In this document: piece by piece, positions 7,814 through 17,402 of the stretch
Numbering within the stretch: position 1 is the stretch's first letter
Layout: each line of letters begins with the position of its first letter
From: Rhodospirillales bacterium
GTDB taxonomy: Bacteria; Pseudomonadota; Alphaproteobacteria; Rhodospirillales; WMHbin7
Assembly (NCBI GenBank): GCA_016214125.1
Contig: JACRPC010000010.1
Span: forward strand, 1-64,000
Direction of reading: 5' to 3'
DNA length: 64,000 bases
The notes under the pieces: generated by a model
Told to the model about the DNA's origin: nothing
Databases searched by the model: none
What the model saw: only the letters and a program-made list of their open reading frames with translations
Position numbers and translations under genes: made by a program

Positions 7814-8986
7814 ATGAACGCTGCCGTCAAGCCGGCCATCCGGCCGTCCAATCCCTGCTTTTCCTCAGGCCCTTGCGCCAAGCGCCCCGGCTGGTCGGTC
7901 GAGGCGTTGACGAGCGCCTGTTTGGGCCGCTCGCACCGCGCCAAGGCCGGCAAAGCCAAGCTGGAAGAGGTCATCAACCGGTCGCGCGCCGTTTTGGGCA
8001 TTCCCGCCGATTGGCGGATCGGCATCGTGCCGGCCTCCGACACCGGCGCGGTTGAAATGGCGCTGTGGTCGCTCCTGGGTCCCTTGGGCATCGACGCGCT
8101 TGGCTGGGAAAGCTTCGGCGACGGCTGGGTCTCCGACATCACCAAGGAATTGAAGCTCAAGGACGTCCGCGCGCTCAAAGCGCCCTACGGATCGCTGCCC
8201 GATCTGTCCCAGGTCGATGGCGGGCGCGACGTGGTCTTCACCTGGAACGGCACCACCTCGGGCGTTCGCGTGCCCAACGGCGACTGGATCAAGGACGACC
8301 GCCAGGGCCTCACCATCTGCGACGCCACTTCGGCCGCCTTCGCCATGGATCTGCCCTGGCCCAAGCTCGACGTCGTCACCTGGTCCTGGCAGAAGGTGCT
8401 GGGTGGCGAGGCGCAGCATGGCATGCTGGTGCTGTCGCCCCGCGCCGTGGCGCGGCTGGAAAGCTACACGCCGCCCTGGCCGATGCCCAAGATCTTCAAG
8501 ATGACCAAAGGCGGCAAGCTGATCGACGGCATCTTCAAGGGCGACACCATCAACACGCCCTCGATGCTCTGCGTCGAGGACCAGATCGACGCTCTCACAT
8601 GGGCCGAGGCCCAGGGCGGCTGGAAGGCCCTGGTGGCGCGCTCGGAGGCCAATCTGGCGGCGGTGGCCGAATGGGTGGGGAAATCGGCTTGGGCCGATTT
8701 CCTGGCCAAGGACGCCAAGCAGCGCTCCTGCACCTCGATCTGTCTGGTGATCAAGGCGCCCTGGTTCGCCAAAAAGAATGCCGAAACCCAGGCGGCGGCG
8801 GCCAAGAAGATCGCCTCGGTGCTGGAGAAAGAGGGCGTGGCCTTCGACATCGGCTCCTACCGCGACGCGCCACCCGGCCTGCGCATCTGGGGCGGCGCCA
8901 CCGTCGAGACCGCCGACATCAAGGCGCTGCTGCCTTGGCTCGACTGGGCCTTCGCCCAGGCCGAAGCCGAATTCGGCGCCACTTAA
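7814..8986 (+). CDS. serC: Phosphoserine aminotransferase
   Basis: This 390-residue PLP enzyme converts 3-phosphohydroxypyruvate and glutamate to phosphoserine in serine synthesis. It belongs to the alphaproteobacterial SerC branch (begins [20 protein letters not shown]). The PLP region shows [16 protein letters not shown] and the lysine-bearing [20 protein letters not shown]. The start ATG lies 8 nt after AAGGGG, which is inside a hairpin of the leader. serA follows after 18 nt, so the first two steps of serine synthesis form one operon. Confidence 0.94.
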   Translation: MNAAVKPAIRPSNPCFSSGPCAKRPGWSVEALTSACLGRSHRAKAGKAKLEEVINRSRAVLGIPADWRIGIVPASDTGAVEMALWSLLGPLGIDALGWESFGDGWVSDITKELKLKDVRALKAPYGSLPDLSQVDGGRDVVFTWNGTTSGVRVPNGDWIKDDRQGLTICDATSAAFAMDLPWPKLDVVTWSWQKVLGGEAQHGMLVLSPRAVARLESYTPPWPMPKIFKMTKGGKLIDGIFKGDTINTPSMLCVEDQIDALTWAEAQGGWKALVARSEANLAAVAEWVGKSAWADFLAKDAKQRSCTSICLVIKAPWFAKKNAETQAAAAKKIASVLEKEGVAFDIGSYRDAPPGLRIWGGATVETADIKALLPWLDWAFAQAEAEFGAT

Positions 8987-9004
8987 TTTCCAGCGGGGGA
9001 TTCC

Positions 9005-10582
9005 ATGCCCAAGGTTCTGATTTCCGACAAGCTGTCGCCGGCCGCCGTGCAGATCTTCAAGGATCGCGGCATCGAAACCGTGGTCAACACCAGTCTTGCG
9101 CCCGATCAGCTCAAGGCCGAGATCGGCCAGTATGACGGGCTCGCCATCCGCTCCAACACCAAGGTGACGGCCGAGGTGCTGACGGCGGCCACCAAGCTCA
9201 AGGTGGTGGGCCGCGCCGGCATCGGCGTCGACAATGTCGACGTGCCCGCCGCCACGGCGCGCGGCATCGTGGTGATGAACACGCCCTTCGGCAATTCGAT
9301 CACCACCGCCGAGCACGCGCTGGCGCTTCTGTTCGCGGTGGCGCGCGACATTCCCCAGGCCAACGCCTCGACCCACGCCGGCAAGTGGGAAAAGAGCAAG
9401 TTCATGGGTGTCGAGCTGACCGGCAAGACCTTGGGCGTCATCGGCTGCGGCAACATCGGCGCCATCGTCGCCGACCGCGCCTTGGGCCTGCGCATGCGCG
9501 TGGTGGCCTACGATCCCTTCCTGTCGGCCGAGCGGGCCAAGGATCTGGCGGTCGAGAAGGTCGAACTCGACGAATTGCTGCGTCGCGCCGATTTCATCAC
9601 GCTGCACACGCCCTTGACCGAGGCGACCCGCAACATCCTGGACGCCAAGGCGCTGGCCAAGACCAAGAAGGGGGTGCGGATCGTCAACTGCGCCCGCGGC
9701 GGCCTCATCGTCGAGGCCGATTTGAAGGCGGCGATCGAATCGGGCCAGGTGGCGGGCGCGGCGCTCGACGTCTTCATGGTCGAGCCGGCCAAGGAGAACG
9801 CGCTGTTCGGCCTGGACAAGGTGATCGCCACGCCCCATCTGGGCGCGTCGACCAGCGAAGCGCAGGAGAACGTGGCGTTGCAGGTGGCCGAGCAGATGGC
9901 CGACTATCTCTTGACCGGCGCGGTGACCAACGCCCTCAACATGCCCTCGGTCTCCGCCGAAGACGCGCCCAAGCTTCGCCCCTATATGAGGCTGGCCGAG
10001 CAGATCGGCAGCTTCGCCGGCCAGCTCACCGAGCACGGCCTGAAAAGCGTCACCATCGCCTATGAGGGCGATGTGGCGCGGCTCAACACCAAGCCGCTCA
10101 CCCAGATCGTGCTGCAAGGGCTTCTGAAGCCGCAATTGGAAAGCGTCAACATGGTGAACGCGCCCGTGGTCGCCAAGGAGCGCGACATCAAGGTGACGGA
10201 AACCAAGAACGAGGCTTCCTCCGATTACCACACGCTGATCCGCCTCTCCGTCACCACCGACAAGCGTTCGCGCGACGTGGCTGGCACCCTGTTCGGCGGC
10301 TCGAAGCCGCGCATCGTTCAGGTCAACGACATCGCCATCGAGGCGGAACTGGGCGCCCACATGCTCTATGTGGTCAACCAGGACAAGCCGGGCTTCATCG
10401 GCAAGCTGGGCGGGCTTCTGGGCGAGGCCAAGATCAACATCGCCACCTTCCATCTGGGGCGCAACCAGGCGGGCGGCGACGCGGTGGCGTTGATCCAGGT
10501 CGATCAGCCGCTGACCGAGGCGGTCTTGGAAAAAGTCCGGGCGCTGCCCCATGTCGTCCAGGCCAAGGCGCTGGCGTTTTAG
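9005..10582 (+). CDS. serA: D-3-phosphoglycerate dehydrogenase (long form with ACT domain)
   Basis: This 525-residue NAD-dependent enzyme oxidises 3-phosphoglycerate to 3-phosphohydroxypyruvate. The order is the substrate-binding domain, a Rossmann domain with LGVIGCGNIGAIVADRALGL near residue 145, the catalytic signature VNCARGGLIVEADL, and the active-site histidine in TPHLGASTSEAQ. An intervening ASB domain follows, then a C-terminal ACT domain (from about residue 450, HMLYVVNQDKPGFIGKL) that normally senses serine. RBS AGCGGGGGA precedes the ATG. It ends at a terminator. Confidence 0.95.
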   Translation: MPKVLISDKLSPAAVQIFKDRGIETVVNTSLAPDQLKAEIGQYDGLAIRSNTKVTAEVLTAATKLKVVGRAGIGVDNVDVPAATARGIVVMNTPFGNSITTAEHALALLFAVARDIPQANASTHAGKWEKSKFMGVELTGKTLGVIGCGNIGAIVADRALGLRMRVVAYDPFLSAERAKDLAVEKVELDELLRRADFITLHTPLTEATRNILDAKALAKTKKGVRIVNCARGGLIVEADLKAAIESGQVAGAALDVFMVEPAKENALFGLDKVIATPHLGASTSEAQENVALQVAEQMADYLLTGAVTNALNMPSVSAEDAPKLRPYMRLAEQIGSFAGQLTEHGLKSVTIAYEGDVARLNTKPLTQIVLQGLLKPQLESVNMVNAPVVAKERDIKVTETKNEASSDYHTLIRLSVTTDKRSRDVAGTLFGGSKPRIVQVNDIAIEAELGAHMLYVVNQDKPGFIGKLGGLLGEAKINIATFHLGRNQAGGDAVALIQVDQPLTEAVLEKVRALPHVVQAKALAF

Positions 10583-10609
10583 AGCGCCTTGAGCGTTCGA
10601 TCGCGATTG

Positions 10610-10635
10610 AGGGGCTGCCCAGGCGGCCCCTTTTT
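10610..10635 (+). terminator. Rho-independent terminator after serA
   Basis: A GC hairpin (AGGGGC paired with GCCCCT, 10610-10615 with 10626-10631) is followed by a T-run to 10635. It closes the serC-serA operon. Confidence 0.75.
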
Positions 10636-10821
10636 CGTGTCGACGCCCGGCAAGGCAGCCGCGGCCGCGTGATAACAATTCTTCCAAGGAAGAGCCGATT
10701 TGGGAAACTCCCCTTGACCGGCTTTTCCGGGGTGATTATTCGATCGGGTCTTTAGCCCGCCGTAGCCCTGGCACCGCTTTCGGGGCACAATCGCCGATCG
10801 TCCGACACAAGGAAGCCCACC

Positions 10822-12069
10822 ATGACCGAGAGCGCCAATCCCAATCAGGCCATCTTCGACGAGCGTAAGCGGCGCCTGCTCGACAACGTCGCGCTCAAGG
10901 AGACCGATCGGGTGCCGGTGGTCTTTGCCACCCGCTTTTGGGTTTCCACCTATGCCGGCATCACCTTCGAAGAGCAGATGTACGACGTCGACAAATCGGC
11001 GGCGGCCTACGAGAAGGTTCTCAACTGGCTGCAGCCCGACGGCTATCAGCCCTCGCTCTATTCCTTCGGGCCGGTCCTAAGCGCGCTCGACTACAAGCTC
11101 ATGCAGTGGCCGGGCCACGGCACCGACGTCAATGTCTGCTTCCAGTATCTCGACAAGGAGATGATGGGCGCCAAGGAGTATGACGACTACCTGCTCGATC
11201 CCACCGGCTACTATCTGCGCCACTATCTGGGCAAGACGGCGGGCGCCTTCGCCGGCCTGGAGAAGATGCCCGATTTCCCCTCGCTGTCGGAATGGCGCTT
11301 CGTGGGCGCGATGCGCGCCTTCGCCAATCCCGAGCTGCAAGCCAGCTTGAAGCGCCTGCTCGCGGCGGGCGAGGCGGCCGAGCATCTGGCGCAAAAGAGC
11401 ATCGCCTTCGTCAAGAAGATGGACGGTTTGGGATTCCCCTCGGTGGGCGGCGGCTTCTGCAAGGCGCCCTTCGATCACGTCGCCGATTTCCTGCGCGGCT
11501 CCAAGGGCGCCATGCTCGACATGTTCCGCAAGAAGGACAAGCTGCTGGCGACCATCGAGACGGTGGGCAAGCTGCTGATGCGCGGCGTGGTCCAGGAGAC
11601 CAAGGCCGGCGGCACGCCCTATGTGTTCATCCCGCTCCATTGGGGGCTGGACGGCTTCATGTCGCCCGAGCAGTTCAAGACCTTCTACTGGCCGGGCCTG
11701 CGCAAGGTGATCCTGGAGCTGGTGGAGAACGACCTTATCCCGGTGGTGCTGTGGGAAGGCAATTGCACCTCGCGCCTCGAACTGATCGGCGACGTGCCCA
11801 AGGGCAAGGTCATCTACTGGTTCGAGCTGGCCGACATCTTCCGCGCCAAGGAAATCCTGGGCGACACGGTCTGCCTGCGCGGCAACGTGCCCACCTCGCT
11901 TCTGATCGCCGGCAGCCCCGCCGAGGTCGACGACTACTGCAAGAAGCTGATCCAGGTGGTGGGCAAGGGCGGCGGCTTCATCTTGGACGGCGCCGCCAGC
12001 ATTCCCGACGAAGCCAAGCCCGAAAATGTGCGGGCGATGATGGAATCGGTCCACAAATACCGGCGTTAA
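10822..12069 (+). CDS. Uroporphyrinogen decarboxylase (URO-D) superfamily protein
   Basis: This 415-residue cytoplasmic protein is longer than classical HemE (about 350). It opens with a URO-D-like ERKRRLLDNVALKETDRVPV and contains HWGLDGFMSPEQFKTFYWPG, followed by PVVLWEGNCTSRLELIGDVP. These resemble the methyltransferase-type URO-D proteins that move methyl groups with a corrinoid partner in anaerobes, rather than haem enzymes. No corrinoid protein or reductive activator is adjacent, so substrate and partner are unknown. RBS AAGGAAG precedes the ATG. It stands alone between serA and a DUF924 gene. Confidence 0.8.
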   Translation: MTESANPNQAIFDERKRRLLDNVALKETDRVPVVFATRFWVSTYAGITFEEQMYDVDKSAAAYEKVLNWLQPDGYQPSLYSFGPVLSALDYKLMQWPGHGTDVNVCFQYLDKEMMGAKEYDDYLLDPTGYYLRHYLGKTAGAFAGLEKMPDFPSLSEWRFVGAMRAFANPELQASLKRLLAAGEAAEHLAQKSIAFVKKMDGLGFPSVGGGFCKAPFDHVADFLRGSKGAMLDMFRKKDKLLATIETVGKLLMRGVVQETKAGGTPYVFIPLHWGLDGFMSPEQFKTFYWPGLRKVILELVENDLIPVVLWEGNCTSRLELIGDVPKGKVIYWFELADIFRAKEILGDTVCLRGNVPTSLLIAGSPAEVDDYCKKLIQVVGKGGGFILDGAASIPDEAKPENVRAMMESVHKYRR

Positions 12070-12190
12070 AAACGCGGTGCCAAAAAGGCGCCGATCGGCG
12101 CCCGGAATCACCCGGATTCGACCCGCCCGGCGCCGATGTTGGCCCGGCGCGGTGGGCGCGATTGCAGCGCGATTGAAGGAGGCGATGCCA

Positions 12191-12751
12191 ATGGCGGAGA
12201 CGATCGACCGGCCCGGCCCGGAGGCGGTGCTCGATTTCTGGTTCGTGGAAACCCCGCCCCGGCTGTGGTGGGCGAAATCGGAGGAATTCGATCGGCGGGT
12301 CGAGGCGCGTTTCGGGGCCACGCTGGCGGCGGCGGCGGCGGGCGAGCTGTTTGCCTGGCGCGAGAGCCCACAAGGGCGCTTGGCCGAGATCATCGTGCTC
12401 GACCAATTTTCGCGCAACATCTTCCGCGACCGGCCCCAAGCCTTCGCCCAGGACGGCATGGCGCTGGCCCTGGCGCAGACCGCCGTGGCGCTGGGCGCCG
12501 ATCGGGCGTTGGAGCCCACGCGGCGCGCGTTTCTTTACCTGCCCTACATGCACAGCGAATCGCTTGTCGTTCACGCCCAGGCGATGGCGCTGTTCGCCCA
12601 GCCGGGGCTGGAGGGCAATTTGGAATTCGAGCGAAAGCACAAGGCGATCATCGAGCGCTTCGGCCGCTATCCGCACCGCAACAAGGCGCTGGGCCGCGCC
12701 TCGACGGCCGAGGAAATCGAATTCCTGATGGAGCCGGGATCGGGGTTTTGA
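12191..12751 (+). CDS. DUF924 family protein
   Basis: This 186-residue cytoplasmic helical protein has the DUF924 pattern: an N-terminal EAVLDFWFVETPPRLWWAKS, then IIVLDQFSRNIFRDRPQAFA, FLYLPYMHSESL, and the terminal GRYPHRNKALGR segment. The fold resembles tetratricopeptide arrangements and no reaction is established. ATG 12191 is preferred because AAGGAGG lies 8 nt upstream; an ATG two codons earlier is too close to it. It is the last high-GC gene before a lower-GC cassette. Confidence 0.88.
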   Translation: MAETIDRPGPEAVLDFWFVETPPRLWWAKSEEFDRRVEARFGATLAAAAAGELFAWRESPQGRLAEIIVLDQFSRNIFRDRPQAFAQDGMALALAQTAVALGADRALEPTRRAFLYLPYMHSESLVVHAQAMALFAQPGLEGNLEFERKHKAIIERFGRYPHRNKALGRASTAEEIEFLMEPGSGF

Positions 12752-12905
12752 GGCGGGCCTGGCACGGCTTAAATTGAATTAGCTACCATTCGAAGAGTAT
12801 CTTGCGACCAACGCGGCCATTCGCTACCCTTCCTGATTGGCAAGTTTCTGGATGCTTTAGGAATCTGCCGATACAAGCGACAGGTTCCGCAATTGGGGGG
12901 GAAAC

Positions 12906-14282
12906 ATGGCGCGAATTGCAATACTTCATGGCTGGAGCGATCACTCCGATTCGTTCAGGCCCCTTTCAAAATTCTTGATTGGAAATGGGATGGCGCCAAC
13001 GCCGATTTGGCTTGGCGATTACCCTTCGATGGATGACGATGTCCGAATCGAGGATGTCGCCAAACGGCTTGATGTGGCAATCAAGGAAAAACTCGCATCC
13101 GGCGACCTCGACAATCCATTCGATATGATCGTGCACAGCACCGGCGGTCTGATCGTCCGGTCCTGGTTGGCGCAATATTTTCCTGAGGGAAAATCGAGCC
13201 CTTTGAAGCGTCTAATTATGCTGGCACCGGCCAATTTCGGTTCGAAACTCGCTAGCACCGGGAAAAGCATGTTGGGGCGGCTGACCAAAGGCTGGGATAA
13301 TTGGTTCCATACGGGAACTGAAATGCTGAACGCGCTAGAACTAGCCTCCCCCTACCAGTGGAATCTTGCACAACACGATCTCTTCGGATTGGGTTCGCCC
13401 ATTTACCGCGAGAAGGGAGTTTGGCCCTTCGTGATCATGGGCAGCCACCCCTATACGAGCGCGATCCGCCGCATCGTCAATGAGAATGGGTCTGACGGAA
13501 CGATACGCGTCAGCGCCGCTAACCTAAATGTCCGGGGCATCACGGTTGATTTCGCTGCAAACGAAGGAGATCCCCGGCTGACCCCGTGGCCATTTCGCGA
13601 TCCGTCTCTGCGCATTCCCTTCGCCGTCCTTCCCAATCGCTCGCATGGGTCGATCATCGATCAATCGGCCCCCGATACGAAGGTGGCCCCTTTGCCAGAC
13701 GGCGATGTCGGCGACCTAATCCTTGCCGCGCTGCGCGCCAATGATTTTTCAGCCTACCAATCGCTGGCGACTTCGTGGGCGGCACTGACCGATCAAACGG
13801 CGACCCGCAATGATCCCGACCCAGAATATTTCCATCAGTATTTTCAGGTGATCGTTCGCGTAGTCGACGACCACGGCAATGATGTCACCGACTACTTCGT
13901 TGAATTCTTTGACCGCACCATCAACGGCGAGGACGAGACCGTTCTCCTTCACCGTAAAGTAATCGAGGATGTGCATACCAACAAGATCAGTCCGTCTTAC
14001 CGTTGCTTTTTCGTCGATTACACCGATTTGATAAACCTTTATTACGAAACCGATTTCGGTGGAAAAAGGCCAACCGAGGTCGTCATGAGCCTATCGGCGG
14101 CGCCGCCGGGTAAGAACGTACAATACTTCGAAGATTCTGCAAAAGGAGCCCTTGGTCAGATTGTGGTCCACAGCAAGGATGGCGCGAAGGGCTTTTTCAC
14201 TCCCAATCAGACCCATCTCGTGAAGATCATTATTCCGAGAAATCCGCACAGCAATGTCTTTCGCTTCGTGAGCCAGCCCTAA
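12906..14282 (+). CDS. Lipase/LCAT-like alpha/beta hydrolase with an unassigned C-terminal domain
   Basis: This 458-residue protein has no signal peptide. The N-terminal ~280 residues form an alpha/beta hydrolase: oxyanion motif HGW (8-10), nucleophile elbow VHSTGGLIVR with Ser78, probable acid Asp197 in SDGTIRVSAANL, and His247 in NRSHGSIID. The HSTGG elbow is seen in LCAT/PGAP1-like acylhydrolases. Residues ~300-458 look beta-rich (YFQVIVRVVDDHGNDVTDYF) and match nothing I know. Base composition is unlike its neighbours. The membrane-protein gene begins 23 nt downstream, so the two are likely co-expressed. Substrate is unknown; lipid, ester or effector roles are all possible. Confidence 0.72.
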   Translation: MARIAILHGWSDHSDSFRPLSKFLIGNGMAPTPIWLGDYPSMDDDVRIEDVAKRLDVAIKEKLASGDLDNPFDMIVHSTGGLIVRSWLAQYFPEGKSSPLKRLIMLAPANFGSKLASTGKSMLGRLTKGWDNWFHTGTEMLNALELASPYQWNLAQHDLFGLGSPIYREKGVWPFVIMGSHPYTSAIRRIVNENGSDGTIRVSAANLNVRGITVDFAANEGDPRLTPWPFRDPSLRIPFAVLPNRSHGSIIDQSAPDTKVAPLPDGDVGDLILAALRANDFSAYQSLATSWAALTDQTATRNDPDPEYFHQYFQVIVRVVDDHGNDVTDYFVEFFDRTINGEDETVLLHRKVIEDVHTNKISPSYRCFFVDYTDLINLYYETDFGGKRPTEVVMSLSAAPPGKNVQYFEDSAKGALGQIVVHSKDGAKGFFTPNQTHLVKIIIPRNPHSNVFRFVSQP

Positions 14283-14305
14283 CGCAAGGACGAGTGGAGG
14301 AGCGC

Positions 14306-15790
14306 ATGGCAATAATTGTTGGCTACATGAAATCATACATCGCTGGTTGGAGCCGCTTGGTTGCTCTTGTCGGCCTTCTGCTTGGGAACCTAGGAGCCTC
14401 ATCGGCTTTGGCCGATTGCTCGGCTCCCATCCAGCCCAATGGCAGCCCGTCATCCAAGTCGAAAGGACTAAATCTCATTAAATCGAGTTACTTGGTCGAA
14501 GTGAGCGACGCAACCCTTTGGCAGCCGATCAAGGGCAAGGTCCAGGTCGAAATCAAGAAAGTGAATGCCACCTCGATCGGCGACTTCCGTGTCATCGCCT
14601 GCTTTCGCTGGCGATATTCCGACCAAGCCAAGCGAGAAAGGGATGAGAATTGGATTGTTTCGGGAGATCCGATTTCCGTCGACGGGATCGCCGCGAACAC
14701 TATTCGGCTCTCGATTCGCGTGCCCGATCTCTACAGTTCCGACAAAAAGGCGGCCGATGGCCGACCCAAGACGCAGAGTACCGAGCCGACGCCAAACGAG
14801 CGAATTGACCGGGCCATTCCGTTTCCGTTCAGCGAAGGCTTCATCCCGAAGGCCGACCTAAAGATCATTGGGCGGGATAAAGACAATCAATCCATTTTCG
14901 AAAAGAATGTGGAGATTTCGGTAACGTCGACGAGGTGGGCTTTCGCCTATACCGTCTTGTCGATTTTGGTTGCGATCGGCCTGATCTATCTTGTTACCGG
15001 GAGACGCAATGCCCAGACCGGCACGTCGAATTTCCTGCTCACCATTATTGCGACATCCAACGGGCGGGCAAGCCTATCCCAGCTACAGATCATGATATGG
15101 ACCCTCGTGGTTTGTGGATCGATCGTTTATGTTTTTTCGATCTCGGGGACGTTTATGGCCTTGTCGGATCAGGTGCTGGGGTTGCTAGGCATTTCGGGCT
15201 TAGCCATACTCGGCGCCCAAGCCGGAGCCCGTACCGGCCCCCAACAACTGGGCAAGCTCGCGGCCGGGGAAACCTTTCCGGCCAAGGGGATCAAGATCAT
15301 TGCGGGTGAGCACGTGGTCGCGGTTCCCGAATTGCAAGCTACCGATACGCTTCAAGGGTTAATCAATGCCACAAACCAAGCTATTCAGCTGGCCGGACCA
15401 GCCAACGGTCTACATCAATGCAAGGCCAAGCTTGCTATTGCTCCGGATGGGTACCGTTCGACCTTGATTATGAAACATGATGGATCCAAGGGTCCGATCC
15501 GAATTGAGGATCCTTCCGGCCTGATCGGAAAATTGGGCCTACTCTTTGAGGTTGATGAATCGGACATCGAGGTCCCACGCGCGCCCCAATGGGGGGACTT
15601 GGTCATGTCCGATGGCGAAGTCGATGTCACCCGCCTTCAGATGCTCCTGTTCACCGGCATCATAGCAATCATGGTCGTCATTAAGGTTGGAAGCACCTAT
15701 ACGATCCCTGTACTTCCCGATAGCCTTTTGGTCTTAATGGGAATCAGCAATGGCCTCTACATCACCAATAAGTTTTTGCCAAAAAGCTGA
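14306..15790 (+). CDS. Membrane protein with periplasmic domain and internally duplicated membrane module
   Basis: This 494-residue protein has no recognised function. An N-terminal hydrophobic signal (residues ~15-36, ending ASSALA) is followed by a soluble, probably periplasmic domain to ~210 and a transmembrane helix at 211-232. Two related modules follow, at 252-303 and 436-490. Each is a polar lead, a [QR]LQ motif, a hydrophobic helix beginning [WF]T, a second hydrophobic stretch and L[LM]GIS. Residues 304-435 between them form a soluble insert. The ATG has GGAGGA upstream. It is the partner gene of the hydrolase and shares its low GC. Confidence 0.7.
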   Translation: MAIIVGYMKSYIAGWSRLVALVGLLLGNLGASSALADCSAPIQPNGSPSSKSKGLNLIKSSYLVEVSDATLWQPIKGKVQVEIKKVNATSIGDFRVIACFRWRYSDQAKRERDENWIVSGDPISVDGIAANTIRLSIRVPDLYSSDKKAADGRPKTQSTEPTPNERIDRAIPFPFSEGFIPKADLKIIGRDKDNQSIFEKNVEISVTSTRWAFAYTVLSILVAIGLIYLVTGRRNAQTGTSNFLLTIIATSNGRASLSQLQIMIWTLVVCGSIVYVFSISGTFMALSDQVLGLLGISGLAILGAQAGARTGPQQLGKLAAGETFPAKGIKIIAGEHVVAVPELQATDTLQGLINATNQAIQLAGPANGLHQCKAKLAIAPDGYRSTLIMKHDGSKGPIRIEDPSGLIGKLGLLFEVDESDIEVPRAPQWGDLVMSDGEVDVTRLQMLLFTGIIAIMVVIKVGSTYTIPVLPDSLLVLMGISNGLYITNKFLPKS

Positions 15791-15994
15791 GAGTGTTGGC
15801 CGGAATGGGGGCGCTTCGCAAATTTGAATCTCCCCCACCCCTTCCCCACCCGTTAGGCCAGCAAGATTCCCACCCCGAAGAGATTGGCGGCACCCCTTTT
15901 GGGGTGTTTCGCGCCCGCCTGGAACGCGCCATGGTGCGGGCCTTCGGCCGTGCGGGGCTTGACCCGGCGGCGCCGTTTCAAGAAGGATCGCCCG

Positions 15995-17392
15995 ATGGAC
16001 CAGAGCCAACGCTACGCGGCGCTGCATTTGAACGAGGCCCGGTTGATCGAGGCCGGGCGCCATGTGCTGTGCGCCTATGTGATGAAGCCCAAGGCCGGAT
16101 ACGAGCCGATCGCCACCGCCGCCCATTTCGCCGCCGAAAGCTCGACCGGCACCAATGTCGAGGTATCCACCACCGACGATTTCACAAGGGGCGTCGACGC
16201 CCTGGTCTATGAGGTGAGCCCGTTGGCCGAGGGCGATTTCCTGATGAAGATCGCCTATCCCATCGAGCTGTTCGACCGCAATGTGATCGATGGCCGCGCG
16301 ATGATCGTCTCCTTCCTGACGCTGGCCATCGGCAACAATCAGGGCATGGGCGATGTCGACTACGCCAAGATGCATGATTTCTGGATGCCGCCCGCCCTTT
16401 TGTGCCAATTCGACGGGCCGGCGATGAATATCGCCGATCTGTGGCGCCTTCTGGGCCGGCCGCAAAAGGATGGCGGCATGATCGTCGGCACCATCATCAA
16501 GCCCAAGCTGGGCCTCAGGCCCCAGCCTTTCGCCGACGCCTGCTACCGCTTCTGGCTGGGCGGCGATTTCGTCAAGAACGACGAGCCGCAGGGCAATCAG
16601 GTCTTCGCGCCCTTGCGCGACACCATCACGCGGGTGGCCGACGCCATGAAGCGGGCCCAGGACGAGACCGGCCAGACGAAGATCTTTTCCGCCAACATCA
16701 CCGCCGACGATCCCTTCGAGATGATCCGCCGGGGCGAGATCATTTTGGAAATCTTCGGGCCCGACGCCGCGCATGTGGCCTTTCTGGTCGATGGCTATGT
16801 CGGCGGGCCTTCGGCCGTCACGCTGGCAAGACGCCAGTTTCCCAACCAGTTCCTCCATTATCACCGCGCCGGGCACGGGGCGGTGACCAGCCGCCAATCG
16901 AAGCGCGGCTACACCGCCTTCGTGCTCTCCAAGATGGCGCGGCTGCAAGGCGCCTCGGGCCTGCACACCGGCACCATGGGGTTCGGCAAGATGGAGGGCG
17001 ATGCGGCCGATCGCGCCATCGCCTTCATGCTGGAACAAGACCGCGCCCAGGGCCCCTACTTCGCCCAGGAATGGCGGGGCATGAAGGCTACGACGCCGAT
17101 CGTTTCGGGCGGCATGAACGCGCTTAGGCTGCCCGGCTTCTTCGCCAATCTGGGCCACGCCAACGTCATCCAGACCTCGGGCGGCGGGGTGTTCGGCCAT
17201 CAGGGCGGCGCGGCGGCCGGCGCCCGATCGCTGCGCCAGGCCTACGAAGCCTGGTCGAAGGGCATCGATCTGGTCGCCTACGCCGGCGATCACCCCGAAT
17301 TGGCCCAGGCCTTCAATAGCTTCCCCACCGACGCCGACGCGCTCTATCCGGGCTGGCGGGCCAGGCTGGGTGCCCGCTCGGCCGCCGAATAG
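15995..17392 (+). CDS. cbbM: Ribulose bisphosphate carboxylase, form II
   Basis: This 465-residue enzyme fixes CO2 onto ribulose-1,5-bisphosphate. It is form II by length and motifs. Lys169 lies in [12 protein letters not shown], the carbamylated Lys194 in [11 protein letters not shown], and the loop 6 lysine in [11 protein letters not shown]. No small subunit is present, as expected. The ATG at 15995 is chosen for [17 protein letters not shown], with AGAAGGAT upstream; the frame is open further upstream without similarity. cbbP follows after 10 nt. No CbbR regulator is adjacent. Confidence 0.97.
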   Translation: MDQSQRYAALHLNEARLIEAGRHVLCAYVMKPKAGYEPIATAAHFAAESSTGTNVEVSTTDDFTRGVDALVYEVSPLAEGDFLMKIAYPIELFDRNVIDGRAMIVSFLTLAIGNNQGMGDVDYAKMHDFWMPPALLCQFDGPAMNIADLWRLLGRPQKDGGMIVGTIIKPKLGLRPQPFADACYRFWLGGDFVKNDEPQGNQVFAPLRDTITRVADAMKRAQDETGQTKIFSANITADDPFEMIRRGEIILEIFGPDAAHVAFLVDGYVGGPSAVTLARRQFPNQFLHYHRAGHGAVTSRQSKRGYTAFVLSKMARLQGASGLHTGTMGFGKMEGDAADRAIAFMLEQDRAQGPYFAQEWRGMKATTPIVSGGMNALRLPGFFANLGHANVIQTSGGGVFGHQGGAAAGARSLRQAYEAWSKGIDLVAYAGDHPELAQAFNSFPTDADALYPGWRARLGARSAAE

Positions 17393-17402
17393 GAAGGGGC
17401 CG

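Larger units (their letters stand above)
12752..15790. other. Lower-GC two-gene cassette between DUF924 and cbbM (probable horizontal transfer)
   Basis: By eye the GC content falls to roughly half, against about two thirds in neighbouring genes, with frequent AAT, GAT, TTA and ATA codons. It covers the hydrolase gene, the membrane-protein gene and the 154-nt AT-richer lead. No transposase, integrase, tRNA or clear flanking direct repeat was found. Confidence 0.65.

Noticed and set aside
7865-10687. A 940-codon open frame on the minus strand opposite serC-serA
   Set aside because: It is entirely antisense to two clearly identified genes and gives low-complexity Gly/His/Arg-rich protein, as expected from high GC at third positions.
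12781-15860. Attachment-site direct repeats flanking the low-GC cassette
   Set aside because: Only short matches such as AAATTGAAT/AAATTTGAAT were found, which are expected by chance in AT-richer DNA.
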